DNA from: Synchiropus splendidus | Taxonomy: Eukaryota; Chordata; Actinopteri; Syngnathiformes; Callionymidae | Length of the DNA stretch: 64,000 nt | Assembly: GCF_027744825.2 (NCBI RefSeq) | Contig: NC_071337.1 | Coordinates: 11,347,031-11,411,030, forward strand | Reading direction: 5' to 3' | Shown here: positions 1 to 13,324 of the stretch, one piece after another | Layout of the letters: the number at the start of each line of letters is the position of its first letter | Numbering within the stretch: the first letter of the stretch is position 1 | Made by a program: the position numbers and the translations under genes | The notes under the pieces: model-generated | Seen by the model: the letters and a program-made list of their open reading frames with translations, nothing else | Database searches by the model: none | Told to the model about the DNA's origin: nothing

Positions 1-3000
1 AAATCTGTGCTTTGCATTATAATATTTTCCAGAAAAGAATACGTTGAGAACGTTTGACTTATTAAAGTATGACCAAGATAAACAGAGCCACTGATGATCA
101 CATGACCCTGTAAGAATTCATGAATAAGTTGCCTTCAGTCACATTGTACAATAAAATAAAATAAAATAAAATCAGTTCAAGAAATTGATTTGGCGTAATC
201 AATATTAGGATTAAATGTATTTCTTTAATTAACTCAAGCAACATATTCAGAACAGCAATTTCAAGTTTTCATTTTCAACAGTGTGTCTGAGAAACATAAT
301 CGCTCTTTTAATGTAAAAATGTGTTGGATTGTAATGAGAGAAATGTTAGTATTTCTGAGTTATTTTTGCTTTGCTGGACCAAGTAATGAAAATGTGTTCA
401 CCAAACTATGAGTGTATCTCTAAGTGTTGTCCTCTTATTATTGCAAAGTTATCAAGCGAAACCGCTGGCTGACGAGAGCCAAATAACCTCTGCAGATGGC
501 TGTGAGAGTAGATGTGGCACAGAAGGACTGTAGCACAGTTATTAGAGCTTCTGCTGGCTGTTTTAATATCAACTCTGGCGGGGACCTCTGTGTCAGCACC
601 GGAGACAATAGATGTGTATGTAGGTGAGTGTGAGAAAACTCTCCGCCGGCTCACACACAGCCAGTATTTATTTTAAACCCCAGAGCTATGAGTTTAAGAC
701 TCAGTGTTTACATACAGCAACCCACACACACAGGGATTAGATTCGTCCACAGTGCACCCATTCAGTCACCAAACATTGTTGTATTCGAATCAATGCCTTT
801 TCAATATAATCTTCTTCATGAAAAAAAATAATCGCTAGAGAACACGTCTGATATTATATAGTGACCAACATGAAGTCTGATGTCCCCAAAGCTACATCCA
901 CTATAAATAGTTTTTGCCTGTAGCGGGCTGCATGTATGAATCTAACTAAGGAAGGTAATCTGTCCCTGAGAACAATAGGCATTGTGCAATTGAGTTGAAA
1001 TTGGGACTTGGAATAATTGCAGAGATGTCAGATGAATCATGTGTACTCTGATTCAACATCGACCTCATTAATAAGCACGTTTACCAGAATGAATGAATGG
1101 ATAGGTTTGTTGAAGAGGTGGATAGTCTGACTGCGATGTGTCTGCCAGGCCACATAAATCAGCCGGATAGACTGACGAATAACTACTGAACTGAATAAAG
1201 ACGCGGATAATTAAATGGATATGAAAACTGAATACAATGCAGGGATACGCAAACAGCACACTTCTTTGTGAGTGTGTGTCCGTGGTCGCCCTTAAGTGAC
1301 ATCCCAGTAATTAATGCCATTTTATAGTTAATCTGCTTTCTAGCAGGGAGATAATGCCACGCTCCACTTAGGCTCCTTCCATTGTTCCCCATGAACTTGA
1401 GTTCACCTTTAGGATGAGTTCAAGAAGAGGACTAAGAGAAGAAAGTTGTATGTTACGTAAACGCTTTTGACAAATATCAGCCGACAAACTGTAGAAGCAG
1501 ACTCACTAGTGAGTGCGTTCGGAGCAAGTGTGTCAAAGCCCCCTTGCTGTGAAACGAACATGTTTTTTTTTTTTCGGAAACAGTGCCTCATTTGTGTCCT
1601 TTATTCAATATTTGCTTTCGCCTCACTTATCTCTTCATGTCACGCTGGCTGTCGACTCTTTTCCCGAAATCTCGTGCAAGCAGGAAGTCCTCTTTGTATA
1701 CTGTACATACATACTAGAGCAGGGTTATTACTCATTAAATAATAGATGCTTCATGCTGGTATGACTGCATTGCCCACAGCTGCATGTCTGCCCATGTGCT
1801 GACTTTTTCACCCTTTTTTTTTCAATCATTCATCTGGCAGTGCAACTCAAGGGACAGGAAGTGTTGGAGAGGGAGTGCATCTTGCCTACTGCAGGATGTA
1901 AGAGTGAGTGTGATGTCATGCATCCCTAGTGGATAAGTGCTTGGAATCCTGGAAATCAAAGGAGAATCGTGAAGGAAATCATTTTCATGGTAATTGTAAG
2001 CCGGAAATTGATATCTGGTTTTAAACAGCAAATGAACAAGAAGAGTAGCAAGTCAGAAACACTCACCTGTACCACTACAATAAACCATTTCCATATACTA
2101 ATAAATAATTAATTTTATTGTGTTGTAATTGTTATTTGATTTCAAGGACACCATTGTGCCATAGCTGTACTCACACAACTGTCCCTGTTGCTAGAAGTCT
2201 GATGGAATGTGACCCTGTCTTCAGTGCAGGCATCATCAAAAGCGTATTCTTAAAGTTTGACACTAATCGAGCTTTCTTTTTTAACGTAAAAGTAGATCAG
2301 GAAATTTGAAAGAATACAAACTTTATCCAGAAGGAGACAGTGGGTTGTGAGTTGGTTGCTGATGGATTCAATTGAACGTTAATATCCAAATCTGAGTTGT
2401 GTCATATTATGCTGTGATAGTGAATATGTTTACAATAACCTGCATGGCCAATACAGTATTTACAGCTGCTGTTTCCTTGGGCAATATGGTGACCACTGAA
2501 GCCATAGTACAGTCACATGATGTTTTCATGATATAGTTATTCATGATTAATCACACTAAAGTCATAGTTACCTTGGGATTAATGAATGGAACTTAAGGAA
2601 ACAGTTGTCACTACAACAACCCACGACGATAGAAACATATCTACATGTCAAAAACATTCTTTAGAATAGAAGCACAACATTTTTTCAGTTACTATAAATA
2701 ACTGACGACTAACATCTGATGTGACTTTAAAACAGAGGAGAGGTGGGCAATTCAATTTCCTAAGGGGCCAGGTCACATATTGTGATCGTTGAGAGGGGCC
2801 AAGAAAGGAGGGTGACAGAAAATTGAAAATAAAATGTGATGACATCATGTGTTACACTTAAATGTGTTACACATTACACTTAAAAATGTACCGAAAATGT
2901 TGGTTTATTGTGCTTTACATAATTTGAACCACATTCCATTTAAATTTGATATGTCTCATACATTTCCAAATCTACTTTAATTCTGATGTATTTTAAGGGA

Positions 3001-6000
3001 CAAGAAATACTCCTAAAATAGCCAACGGAAAAGACAATTAAGAAAAACAATCAAACGAGAAAGTTATGTTTCAGTTGCATCATAATGAACAAAAAACAAT
3101 ACACAAGGCAAAAATGTCAGAGACAACAACAATGTCATTTTTACCGTTTTACTCTGACTCCATTCACAGCTTCCTGATTTCCATACTTCGGGACAGATGG
3201 AGAGTCACTCAAAGCTTGCACACGGCGAGGTGGATGGTCAAATGTGCGCGATATCATTAGCTTCAAAAATATTAGCAGCAGTAATATTTATTTCGATTTT
3301 AAAGCCCTAATTCATACATCTTGACAGACCTATTGAAAATATTTATTTTTATTATTTTATTATATTTTTATTATTAAAACAAGAATAAAAGATACATCAA
3401 TATAATGTATCAATATAATGGATCATCAGAATTTTTTAATACAAAATGTATTTAAAAATTCTGGTGCAGTCGTTCAGCGGTTGTTGTTGTTATTCGATTT
3501 TTATTTTCTTCTTGATTTTGTTCATGGATGTCCAAAGCGTTTCAGTCTGCTAATCACAGTGGGAAGTATTTAAAAAAATAATAATAATTGAGATGTGTTT
3601 GTGTGTCTTAACACAGAACATACCTACACATTTAAAAGAAACCTACACAGCAAACTTTGTGCTTTTTGTTTGGTTCCTGCCATTGATCTTCAATTGACAC
3701 ATCTGGTCATGTGACTAGCTTTGTTGAAAGTGGACAATAAACAGACTGTTTTATTCTATAAAGCACAGCATATAGTCACTGTAATAAGTCATCTCTCGTG
3801 TCCTGCAGGAACTCTGTCACACCACAGAATACTTTGCATATTCAACATGAAATATATTGACAAAAGGACAACTACAAAGTGTACAAAAAATGAGCGGCTC
3901 GGTAGACATCTGCACTGTTTGAGCACTTTTCTAGTTCTTTCTGTGTTTGGACATTTCATGTATGCTGCAGAAACTCAACTCACCTACCTTCCAAAATGTA
4001 CTGTGCATACAATATTAGTTGATTTCATTTAAAATTCCTGCAACGGTCATGGAATACAAAAACTAGGATCAGGATTCAAATATCACACACCAGTGCTTCC
4101 CTTATTTGCTCATCATGATTGTAATCTTACAACATTCATTAAACTGTATTGCTGTCACTGTCAGTTATCAACTTGCAGTAATAACATAATATTATTTGAT
4201 AAAGATGCCAGTCAAACAGCTGCTATCAAAGGAACCGTGAGTTTGGGAGAAGGTCAAATCCGAGCGAGCTGCATGGATCAATGTGGAGTTGACTCTCCAC
4301 TGTTTACACAAACTCCCTCTGAAAACAAGAGCATCCGCGGAGGTTCAAAGTTGTTCGTAATGAGTGTGCTCTGCTGCTCTCAGGTGTTGAACTTTACCGA
4401 CAGTCTAAATATTACATGCCAAGAGAAATGAAACATTTTTAACAGCGAACCAGAGAAGCGCAGCTAACAAGGAGCGGGTCATCTGCTGTTTTTCTGCACT
4501 CTCGCCAACCATCCCTCTGGGATGGAGATAATTTAATTGCGCACGAACAGACTTCAGCAACGTGCCAAATATCCGATGCAATGATTTTCTGTGTCACCAT
4601 TACTGTTGCATAACCAAGGACACCTTGTCATAAGATTATTACTCCTTCCTTGAGACACAGAATGGTGGAACACGTGCCTTTTCTGCCCATGAAAATATTT
4701 GTATCTGTGTTTATTCTAAGCAAGATTCAATCTGTAATCTACGTGTTATTTACACTGCACCCGAGCTGAAGTTCTATCGTCTCTAATGGCCTGGGTTGTT
4801 TGAGTGAGACATATCAAGATAAGATAGAATTACAAAATTCACGCGGCAGGAAAACAAACAAACACACAATTAAACCAGAATGATTGGAATGCCGGTCACA
4901 GTGATGAGAGTGCTGAAGCTTAAAATTACACACCAGGCACTCGGGATTGCTGTGTATGAGCTGTAGCACAATATTGGAAGGCAAAGGCAGCATATCATCT
5001 TTATTCATGGAAATAAGCCACACTGTAATGTTTGAAATTTGTATCTTTGACTTTATAGCTTTTGAGGTCATGATGCAAAATGAAATTAGTCATGCTCATC
5101 ACTTATTCATCAAATGTTTTATCATCATTTGTTTTGTCCTGAAAGTTTCATCTGTTTATCTTAACTCCAGTTTAAGGGAGGATACCTCATAAACATAGCT
5201 TAGCACTTGGGTTATTATTGTTCTTCTGTTTTGTGACAAAATAGCAGTATCAAACACTATGTTGACACTCAACATAACTACACACCAAATAATGTGAATA
5301 ATGAAAGAGCTCCATATAAATATTGGTCAAACTGCGGGAGCTTGTTTGGTTGGTACAAAAACCTGCACAACCTCTTGGTTAGACAGATGTTTTTTCAAAC
5401 ATGACACCTTGATATTCCCCCTTGAGGAGCAAGAGGTTTCTGGGAACAGGGATGCTGATGCACCTCCAACGCCACCTTAAATAAATATAAGAAGATGGAT
5501 AATATTGTTTTGACAGAATGAATGAATGAATGAATGTTTATGTCAATCTTCTTTAATACATTGTTATCACATTTGAGATTTACGTGACTAAGATTTCTTG
5601 GCTTTGTATAACATTACGATACATGTAGTGCAGGCAACATTTTGTCTTACATTTTAGACAAATGCAGCTCAGGAAATTTAAGTAACCTTGCTTTTGCAAA
5701 CAGTTTGTGTGTGGTCTTTATTCTAGTTTATGTACTATTCTGAGTGCTTTTTCTGTGGTACAATTACTGGTCTTGTCGCCATATCAGTAGAAGAGATTTT
5801 GCATTTGTTATGCATTATACAAAGTTGTTCCCATATTTTCATTCTTCTGTTTGTTATGTGCTGTTTCTGAATGAGCTGCTTGTATATCCTGAAACCCAGA
5901 AATTTCATCTGAGGCTGGGTGACAGCTGATCTCAGACATTGTAGACCAACAAAGTTCGGAAACTTCTAAATCCACTGTGTTAATATTTCATGCACAAACA

Positions 6001-7850
6001 TTAGTTGTGAGGAGAAGACTTGAGGTATCTTCAAAGTAGCAATGTCTGTGCGTCATATTCATCAGTGGATGTGCTACTTTTTACCTTTTGCTCCTAGAAA
6101 CCAGTCCAAGTGGTTTAATTGTGGAATGAAATGCAGGAATACTGATGATGCAACTGACAAATCTCAATGCAAATACGGCCAATATGCTGCTGTTTGCAAG
6201 CAGTGATGCTGGCTCTCCTTCAACAGGGACTTTCTACTGCTTTCCATTACAGAATGTCAGCGCAATGATGGACAGGGAGGAGTGCTCTCTCTGTCACCAG
6301 GCTTTAAATCGTCGTGTGCATGGGCAGGAATCCCATGGCAGCACCAAGGGCTACACGCAACAATGACACATATGGGCCTGTATTTCTGAAAGCATTCCAG
6401 GAAGAAGAGAGTGTCGAGTGAACGAGTGTCCTACTACCTAGCCTCCACTGTGACCTCAAAGCACTCACCGCAGTGCTCAACAGATGCTGCATTATGTAAG
6501 TAGGTATAAAGCTTTCAATGGATACATAATCAGAAGCGCACAAAGATAATTGAGATGTTTTCAGAGACGCAGCTGTTTGGCAGCAGCCCAGCCATCGCCT
6601 GACTGCTGCTACTCCTGACTGAGATGAGAGGTTTCCTCCACAGAGAGGTCGTCTCACCCTGCCAAGTCTGTCCAAATCCTGCCTGACTGAGGCGGAGCGA
6701 GGACAGCGGTGAGGTGAATGCAATCTTATTTCTACCAAGCTGTTGGTGACAGTTTGTCAGTTTTGCCTTCGTCACACATTCGCACCACAAGTCAGCATGG
6801 CTAAAGTCAACACTTCCTCCCCCACTTTGTCTTCCGTTCCATGCCTCGTATATATCGCCATTAATCATCTCTTCAAGATGCCGTCACATTCTTCTCTGTG
6901 ACTACGTCAAGAAGGTGCCTGGAAACTCATTCTGACAAAAGTGTTGCACCCAACCTTTGAGATCCAAAAAGCTCCGGGGGGTTTTATAATGAGGAAGGCT
7001 GCTTCACTGGCAGCGAGCTCAGCTGTGACCAGTCAGTCTCAGTCAACACTTTGAAGAGGATAATACTGTGTGACACAGCAGTGGGCACGCCGGGCCATCT
7101 TGATTATCTTCACAGAACTTTAAAAAGCAAAGAAAATTACATCATAGAATGCCATTAGTATTTACACAGTTCACTATTAATGGATAAATTCTTACTTCAT
7201 TTTCAAGGGAAGATCATGGATTAAAAAAATAATCTTTTGATATTTCGATGGGCTAAAAACAACAAAAAAAAAACAACAACATGTTTTATTTTTAGTTAAG
7301 TTTAGTTAGAGTTATTAGTTTAGTTAATTGTTCAGTAAATAAAGAGGGGAATATGTCATTGAAGTAATATCATTTAATACAATCCTGCATTGGCAAATTT
7401 TAGTCTTCTCTCTCTCTCTCTCACACACACACATACAGTATTCTCATGCAGGTTGTTTTCATTAGCGTATAAACCCCTTTGAATAATTATGCAATTTTGA
7501 TTCTCTACATGTCACGATGCCTCTTGTCTAGACTCAACTTGTAATTGCTTTACGCCATCTTGTGGCCTCATATAGTCATTGCATGTTTTTGTTCTAATTT
7601 GTCTCGCACTATCCAACGGCAACACATTTTAAAGCAATATTATATTATACTTTCTGTAGCATTAAAACAATGATAGCGTTATGCAGGTTGCATAGAATTT
7701 CATTTTGTGTTTTTCGTCATTCTTCGTTGCAATTACACAACCTCAAATGAAAGTCGAAAACTAACTACTCTATACTCATGTGAGAATTTTATAAAAATAC
7801 ATTTGTCATACGGTAAATATAAATGAAAAACTAGATGTAACCTTTCAGGT
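1..7850. other. Upstream intergenic DNA, no gene recognised
   Basis: AT-rich, non-coding in appearance. Open frames here are short (144 codons or fewer), overlap on both strands and match no family I recognise. Visible simple repeats are an AAAAT run near 151-171, AATG repeats near 5516-5536, and a CT run passing into CA repeats near 7408-7433. The segment 4440-4620 is less AT-rich, with homeodomain-like TAATT cores, and could be a regulatory element, but nothing in the sequence proves this. The last few hundred bases should hold the elp2 promoter. Confidence 0.6.
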
Positions 7851-7912
7851 CCATGCCGTTTCAAACACGCCCACTGTTGCTGTCAGCCTACGTCAGAGGG
7901 AAAATGGCGGCG
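7840..7912 (+). promoter_or_regulatory. elp2: elp2 core promoter / start-codon YY1-TISU-like motif
   Basis: The start codon at 7904-7906 sits inside GAAAATGGCGGC (7900-7911). This matches 11 of 12 positions of the TISU consensus SAASATGGCGGC and contains the YY1 core ATGGCGGC. TISU elements are known to mark genes with very short 5' UTRs that initiate close to the cap. A GC-rich CGCCC box (about 7868-7872) and a CRE-like ACGTCA (7890-7895) lie just upstream, and no TATA box is evident. The transcription start is inferred to lie within some tens of bases upstream of 7904. Confidence 0.55.
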
Positions 7913-8035
7913 CCAGTCATCGAAACATGCCATGTCGCCTTCTCTGCAAACGAGACTGCAAATGTTGTGTCTTGGGGCCGAGGATGGATCGCTGCCATCG
8001 GAACTCAACAGTCCATCGTTCTGTATGATGTGAAG
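7904..8035 (+). CDS. elp2: elp2 exon 1 (residues 1-44)
   Basis: Begins [13 protein letters not shown], in line with the ELP2 N-terminus, and ends at AAG|GTATC in phase 0. It encodes the first propeller strands, including SIVLYDVK. An in-frame ATG at 7853 would add 17 residues but is not supported by homology. Confidence 0.93.
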
Positions 8036-11000
8036 GTATCAAACCTGCGGAATTTGTTGTGAAAGTTAGATGTCGTTTATCAGGAGACATGCTAATATCA
8101 AAGATGCTAACAGTGTCTGAGTTTTATCTAAACTGTAGTTCGTATGTTCGTAACGTTGTTTTCGTGTTTCAGGGCATGAAAGTGTTGAATGTGCTGAATG
8201 GACACACCAAGCGAGTGAACGCGGTGCAGTGGGTGCAAAGACAGTACTGTGGTGAGCCTGTCACGTTTGTTTTCATCCACCAAGCGACACCACTTGGATG
8301 AAATCATCAGATGGGCGCTCATTGTTGAATTCTTGGTGGTCACTATTGCAGGAATATGTACACATTTGGTATCAGCATTCATCACTTTACACAGAATTCA
8401 CAGAATAGTTAAAGCTACAGGGCTCACAGTTTATTTGTTCTTGTATTTCTTTGTACTAAAGACACTTTTTGTTGTCAACTTCAATAAGTAAACAAACTCC
8501 ACTCTCTGTACTGTACCCCCTTGCATAGAGCGCCACTCAGTGTAACAACATTTTTATGTGCATAGATGGTTTCACAGCTATTACCACAAATGATATGAGC
8601 TCTAACCCTTTTCGTGGTTCTTGAGAAAATTGAAATGTAAATTTGCTAAATAAATAATACATCTTGACCACTACAGTTTTGCTTTAATGTATGAACGGAA
8701 GTTTTTTTAAATACATTATTTTATAGTCCTTATACAGTCTTCATGTATTTTAATGTTGTATACAGTATTAGACAATATTAGATTACTGTTATTCTTTACT
8801 GCCAGAGCTAGAGAGAAGCATTTGAGCGAGAAATGTGCCAAGTAATCTGTGTGTCAACATATCTGTGCGTGAACTGGGCTTTTAAAAAATATTTTATCAT
8901 GCCCACATGCATGTCCGTACACACACGCACATACATACATACACACATGGACACATGTCATTACCCCCACACTTTCATGAAACCTCAACATCATTCAGAC
9001 ATGTCTCACTACCAAATAGTGTCATCATCTGTACACTGGATCTCAGTGACTCAGTGAGTCACTTTATACTCACTGTGAAGTTGGTAATATTTACTTGTTG
9101 TTGCTCCTGAAGGAAACAAGCTTCATTTTAAATTCCTGAATTTGAGAATTGATACTAAAAAAATTGTGAGCAGTAGTCACATCCAGAATCTAGTTGAATT
9201 GAATTGTTTTTTTAATTTTATTATACCGGCAAGCCTAATGTCATCACAATATATCAATGCAATAGCATGTTGTGTTTTGAACTCCTGCTTCTTTCCAACA
9301 TTATGTTGAAAAGCTCACTATTATTTCTTCACAGCTCCAGAGACACACCTTGTTTCCGGAGGTTCAGATAATTGTGTTCTTATCTGGGAGGTTCAAAACA
9401 ATGAGGTGAGTCGCATAGTCTAAATATTATACCTTTCTCTATTTCTTCATATACAAATGTAATCTCTGTATTTAGCTTATTAGACGAGTGGAGTGTAAGG
9501 GTCACACTGGTGGAGTCTTTGCAGTGGATGGCATCTGCCTCAACCCCTCAGAACTCCTGTTTGCGTCCTCATCTGCAGACTGCACTGTCAGACTTTGGCT
9601 CTTTAAAGGATCACAGGATGGTAAACGTTTTTTTTTTGCCTAAACAGCTCCTTATACTATATTTCACTGTTCACCATAATACCACTTGACTTGTCATCCT
9701 GAAGTGTTCTCTGTCTGAGGCTGTCAGTGGTGACATCTTAATTTTCCTGAGAGTTTTTGTCCACCTGCCATTTCAGCTGATGCTGTTTGACAGCCATTGA
9801 GACAGAGTGTGACCTTGAGGTGTTTTTCTTGACAAAAATACCAGCTGGTTCTGGCAGTCAGATAATACTAGAGCTACACGCATCAACAAGAGTCTTATAA
9901 ATTGCTGTAATGGTTATTTGAAATGTTTTTTATTGAGAGTGTGTAAGCACTGATTTGGTGATTTAATATACTGTATTTACATTTCTCCTCAATGCCAATA
10001 TACTGCACTGTTAGGCACGGATGGGTTCCAGGTCAAATAATATCTGAGTCTGTAGAATATTGTGTTATTATTGCTCATGCGTCCAACTATTTGTTTGTGT
10101 TTTTCCTCAGTCGAGTGTCTCCATGTCCTCACCTTTGGACGGGGTTTCATGATGGACGTGGCTCTCTCGATATTACCCGGCAGCAATGGTGAGCTTAATG
10201 TCTTCAAGAGTAACTTCCATTTTAGCTGAATGTGTTATAGTGCCACTTCCTTATTTTCATACATTGTATTTATTGGATTCTTTCAGTTCCAGTACTGGCC
10301 TGCGGGGGAGATGACACAAACGTTCATCTGTATGTTGAGAATGAAAAAGAGGTAGGTTATCTTTTGGGCACTTATTCTTACGTTTATTTCTTTCTGTTTT
10401 TGTAAAATGATGTACATATGTTGATGAGATTCTGCCCTCTGGGAAATGCTTTTGCTCAGCTCAAGAAGGTCTTGACTTTGCAAGGACATGAAGACTGGGT
10501 ACGAGGAATCTCATGGACATGTATTGGTAAGTTTTTCTGTTGCTACGTAAGAGCATAGATACACTGATCAAATTTCTGGTTTCGTCTAGATTTAAGCCTC
10601 CCTGTCAGTTTGCCCATAATGACCTGTTCTCTTATGAAAACACTCCCAATAAACATGACTGCCATAGATCTGATCCATACCTCAATTGAAGCTGTTGACG
10701 TGCTGTGATGAATTTTTTTCTTCTACACCTGATGTCCGTTTGGTGCCTTTGGTAAATGCAAACCATTGCCTCGTGGAGTTTGTAACGCTATTAGATGATG
10801 TTCTCTCATTGTGATGTCTACCAGTATTAGTCTCCCCTTCCCCTCCAATGGGTCCATTTTTTTCTCTCTGGCCCAACAAACTCTACTGTTTACTCGCTCT
10901 AATGATGATATTTGTGGTCGTCTTTCACAGATTAGCTTCATGATTAGTCTACCAGTCGGTATGTGACATGTGCGGTTGAATAAGCTAGACTTGTTAAGCG

Positions 11001-13289
11001 TTAATGTTGAATTTTAATGTTTTCAAAGTCAAAGTCTTTGATTTTGTTAACATACTTTTTTTTCTTTGATTATTGTGAACTCCGTTGGCTGGCTGTATCC
11101 CTCATATCTATTCAGGATGAGAAAAATACAATATTAAGCAAGCTACCACTATACTATGGATAATAGTGCATATTAATTGGTTGTGTAATGATTAGCCTTC
11201 TACCTTTGTCAGGTGAAGAGCTGTTGCTAGCAAGCTGCTCACAGGATGCGACCATCAGAGTGTGGAGACTGTGGGCCAAGTCTCAGTCCAGTGCGTGTGC
11301 AGGGGATGATGACAAAATCAAAATGAAAGAGGAGGTTTTTAATGTGAAGGAGTCAGGTAAGAGGATATGAAAGTGTTCTTTATGTCCAATACTTGTGACA
11401 ATGTTGATATGTCTTCTATTTATTCCCAGCTGCGTATTGACTTTGGCAATATTTTATTTCTTTTTGATGCAGATATGTGTTATGCTGTGTCCCTTGAGAC
11501 AGTCTTATTGGGCCATGAGGGGTGGGTGTATGGAATCCACTGGCACCCTCCAACGTATACAGGTAATTTACATATTGTTTAAAAAACATCAGAGCTGCCT
11601 CTAAAAAAACAAATTGACTGATGATGTTGGGTACTAATTCTCTCAAATTATAATATGATCTTTTACATCCAAGCATTTGCAGATAAAAGTTTATAAAAGT
11701 TGTGAAGAATATTATTCATGTCAATTAAGATAATTTTTGTGAGCATATTTTCCAGAGTCCATCTAAGATCATGAATTCAAAACTCTAATATGAATTAATA
11801 TCAAACTAATAACAGAAATTTAGCACTTAATTTACTATGGCTGTTGTGAGCGAATGAATGAATGAATGAATGAATGATCTCACTTTGTTTCAATGTTCAC
11901 TGCAATATCGGTAGAGGCATCAATATGCTTTTCTGGCCATGATACAGCAAAAGAAAGTAAGATATTGTGTTCTAATTACTGATGCTATTATGGGTGTCCA
12001 TAAAATACAGTTTTATCATCACATGGCAAATTAAATGGCACTGCCAGTAGCGTTAATCCTCTCGGATGAGATTGGTTTGTTTTTGTCTCCCCCTGCAGGC
12101 GATGAGCTAAAACAACCTCTTAGTCTGCTGTCAGCTTCCATGGACCAAACAATGGTCCTCTGGTCTCCTGACAAGGAATCTGGGCAGTGGGTGGAGAAGG
12201 TGAGTGTGGATGACTAATAAAAGGAGAACTAGCCATCAGTCACGCTTCTGACATTGTTGCTTGTTAGTCACTCCCACTATTTCCTCTGCCCACCCTTCAA
12301 CAAGCTCTTGACATGATGTGCTCGGAATGGAACCCCTCCCTCCTACACACACACACTCACACACACCCAAACTACCCTCCTCTGTCGAGTCCCTGTGTCT
12401 GTTTCAACTCTGCCTGACATTTAGGTGTCTGCAATCCAAGTGTGATAGACTGTGATGAAGGGCCCTCTACACAACTGCAGACAAGTGGGGATTGCCCTCT
12501 TCTATTTTTGCTCCAGTCATTTCCACATACTTAAATCCTCTTTTTTTGGCCTCTTCCCCAAATACAGACAGTTGTGCGGAGGCCTGTGAAGGCCTGCACA
12601 CACATGTTGTTGTTGTCTCGGTTATTAATCTGTTTCACTCCTACCTCGTGTCATTTCTGTCACCTCCTATTCCTCACTGTTTATGTGCCTCTCTGTCCTG
12701 CTGTGTTATCTCCCTCCCTCACATTATCTTTCTCCCCCCTCCTCCTCTTCCTCCTCCTCTCGGAGCTCTCAACAGCTGCTGTTGTGCCAGAAAAGAGCTA
12801 AATTTAACATTAGTGTGGAAGAATAAAACCCTTCTGCCCATCTGCCCCAAAAATCTCGGGTCTTGAAGGAGTTTCTTAGACTGTGTTTTCGTACCAGCAT
12901 TATACTGGACATTTGCATACCTGCTTCTGCCTTCCTTAATTCTTATCGAGCATCAGCAGGTTGGCAGACACAAGTCTGCATGTTTATCTATAGAAACACT
13001 CTCACACTGGCATTTGCATATTACGTTCCATGTACCTCTTAAAATACTGCATAATTAATGCTCGGCTAAGACATGATCTGCTGAAGTGGATGTTCTCAAA
13101 TGGTGACCTTTCTACAACCTACACTTCATCAGCACATAACTTGTACCAAATATCCGCTGTGAAGATCTATGTTATACATTATTATATGCCAGAACAAAGA
13201 CACCCGTGAGCGTGGCAGCCAGTTCAGCAGCTCTTGCTCTTTTTATTGATGTAAATGGCATTGAAAAACACATCATAGTACAATAGAAT

Positions 13290-13324
<35 letters not shown>

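Noticed and set aside
7853..7903. Upstream in-frame ATG adding 17 residues to ELP2
   Set aside because: The conserved N-terminus begins at 7904, which has the better start context (TISU-like), and the extra residues match nothing in the family.
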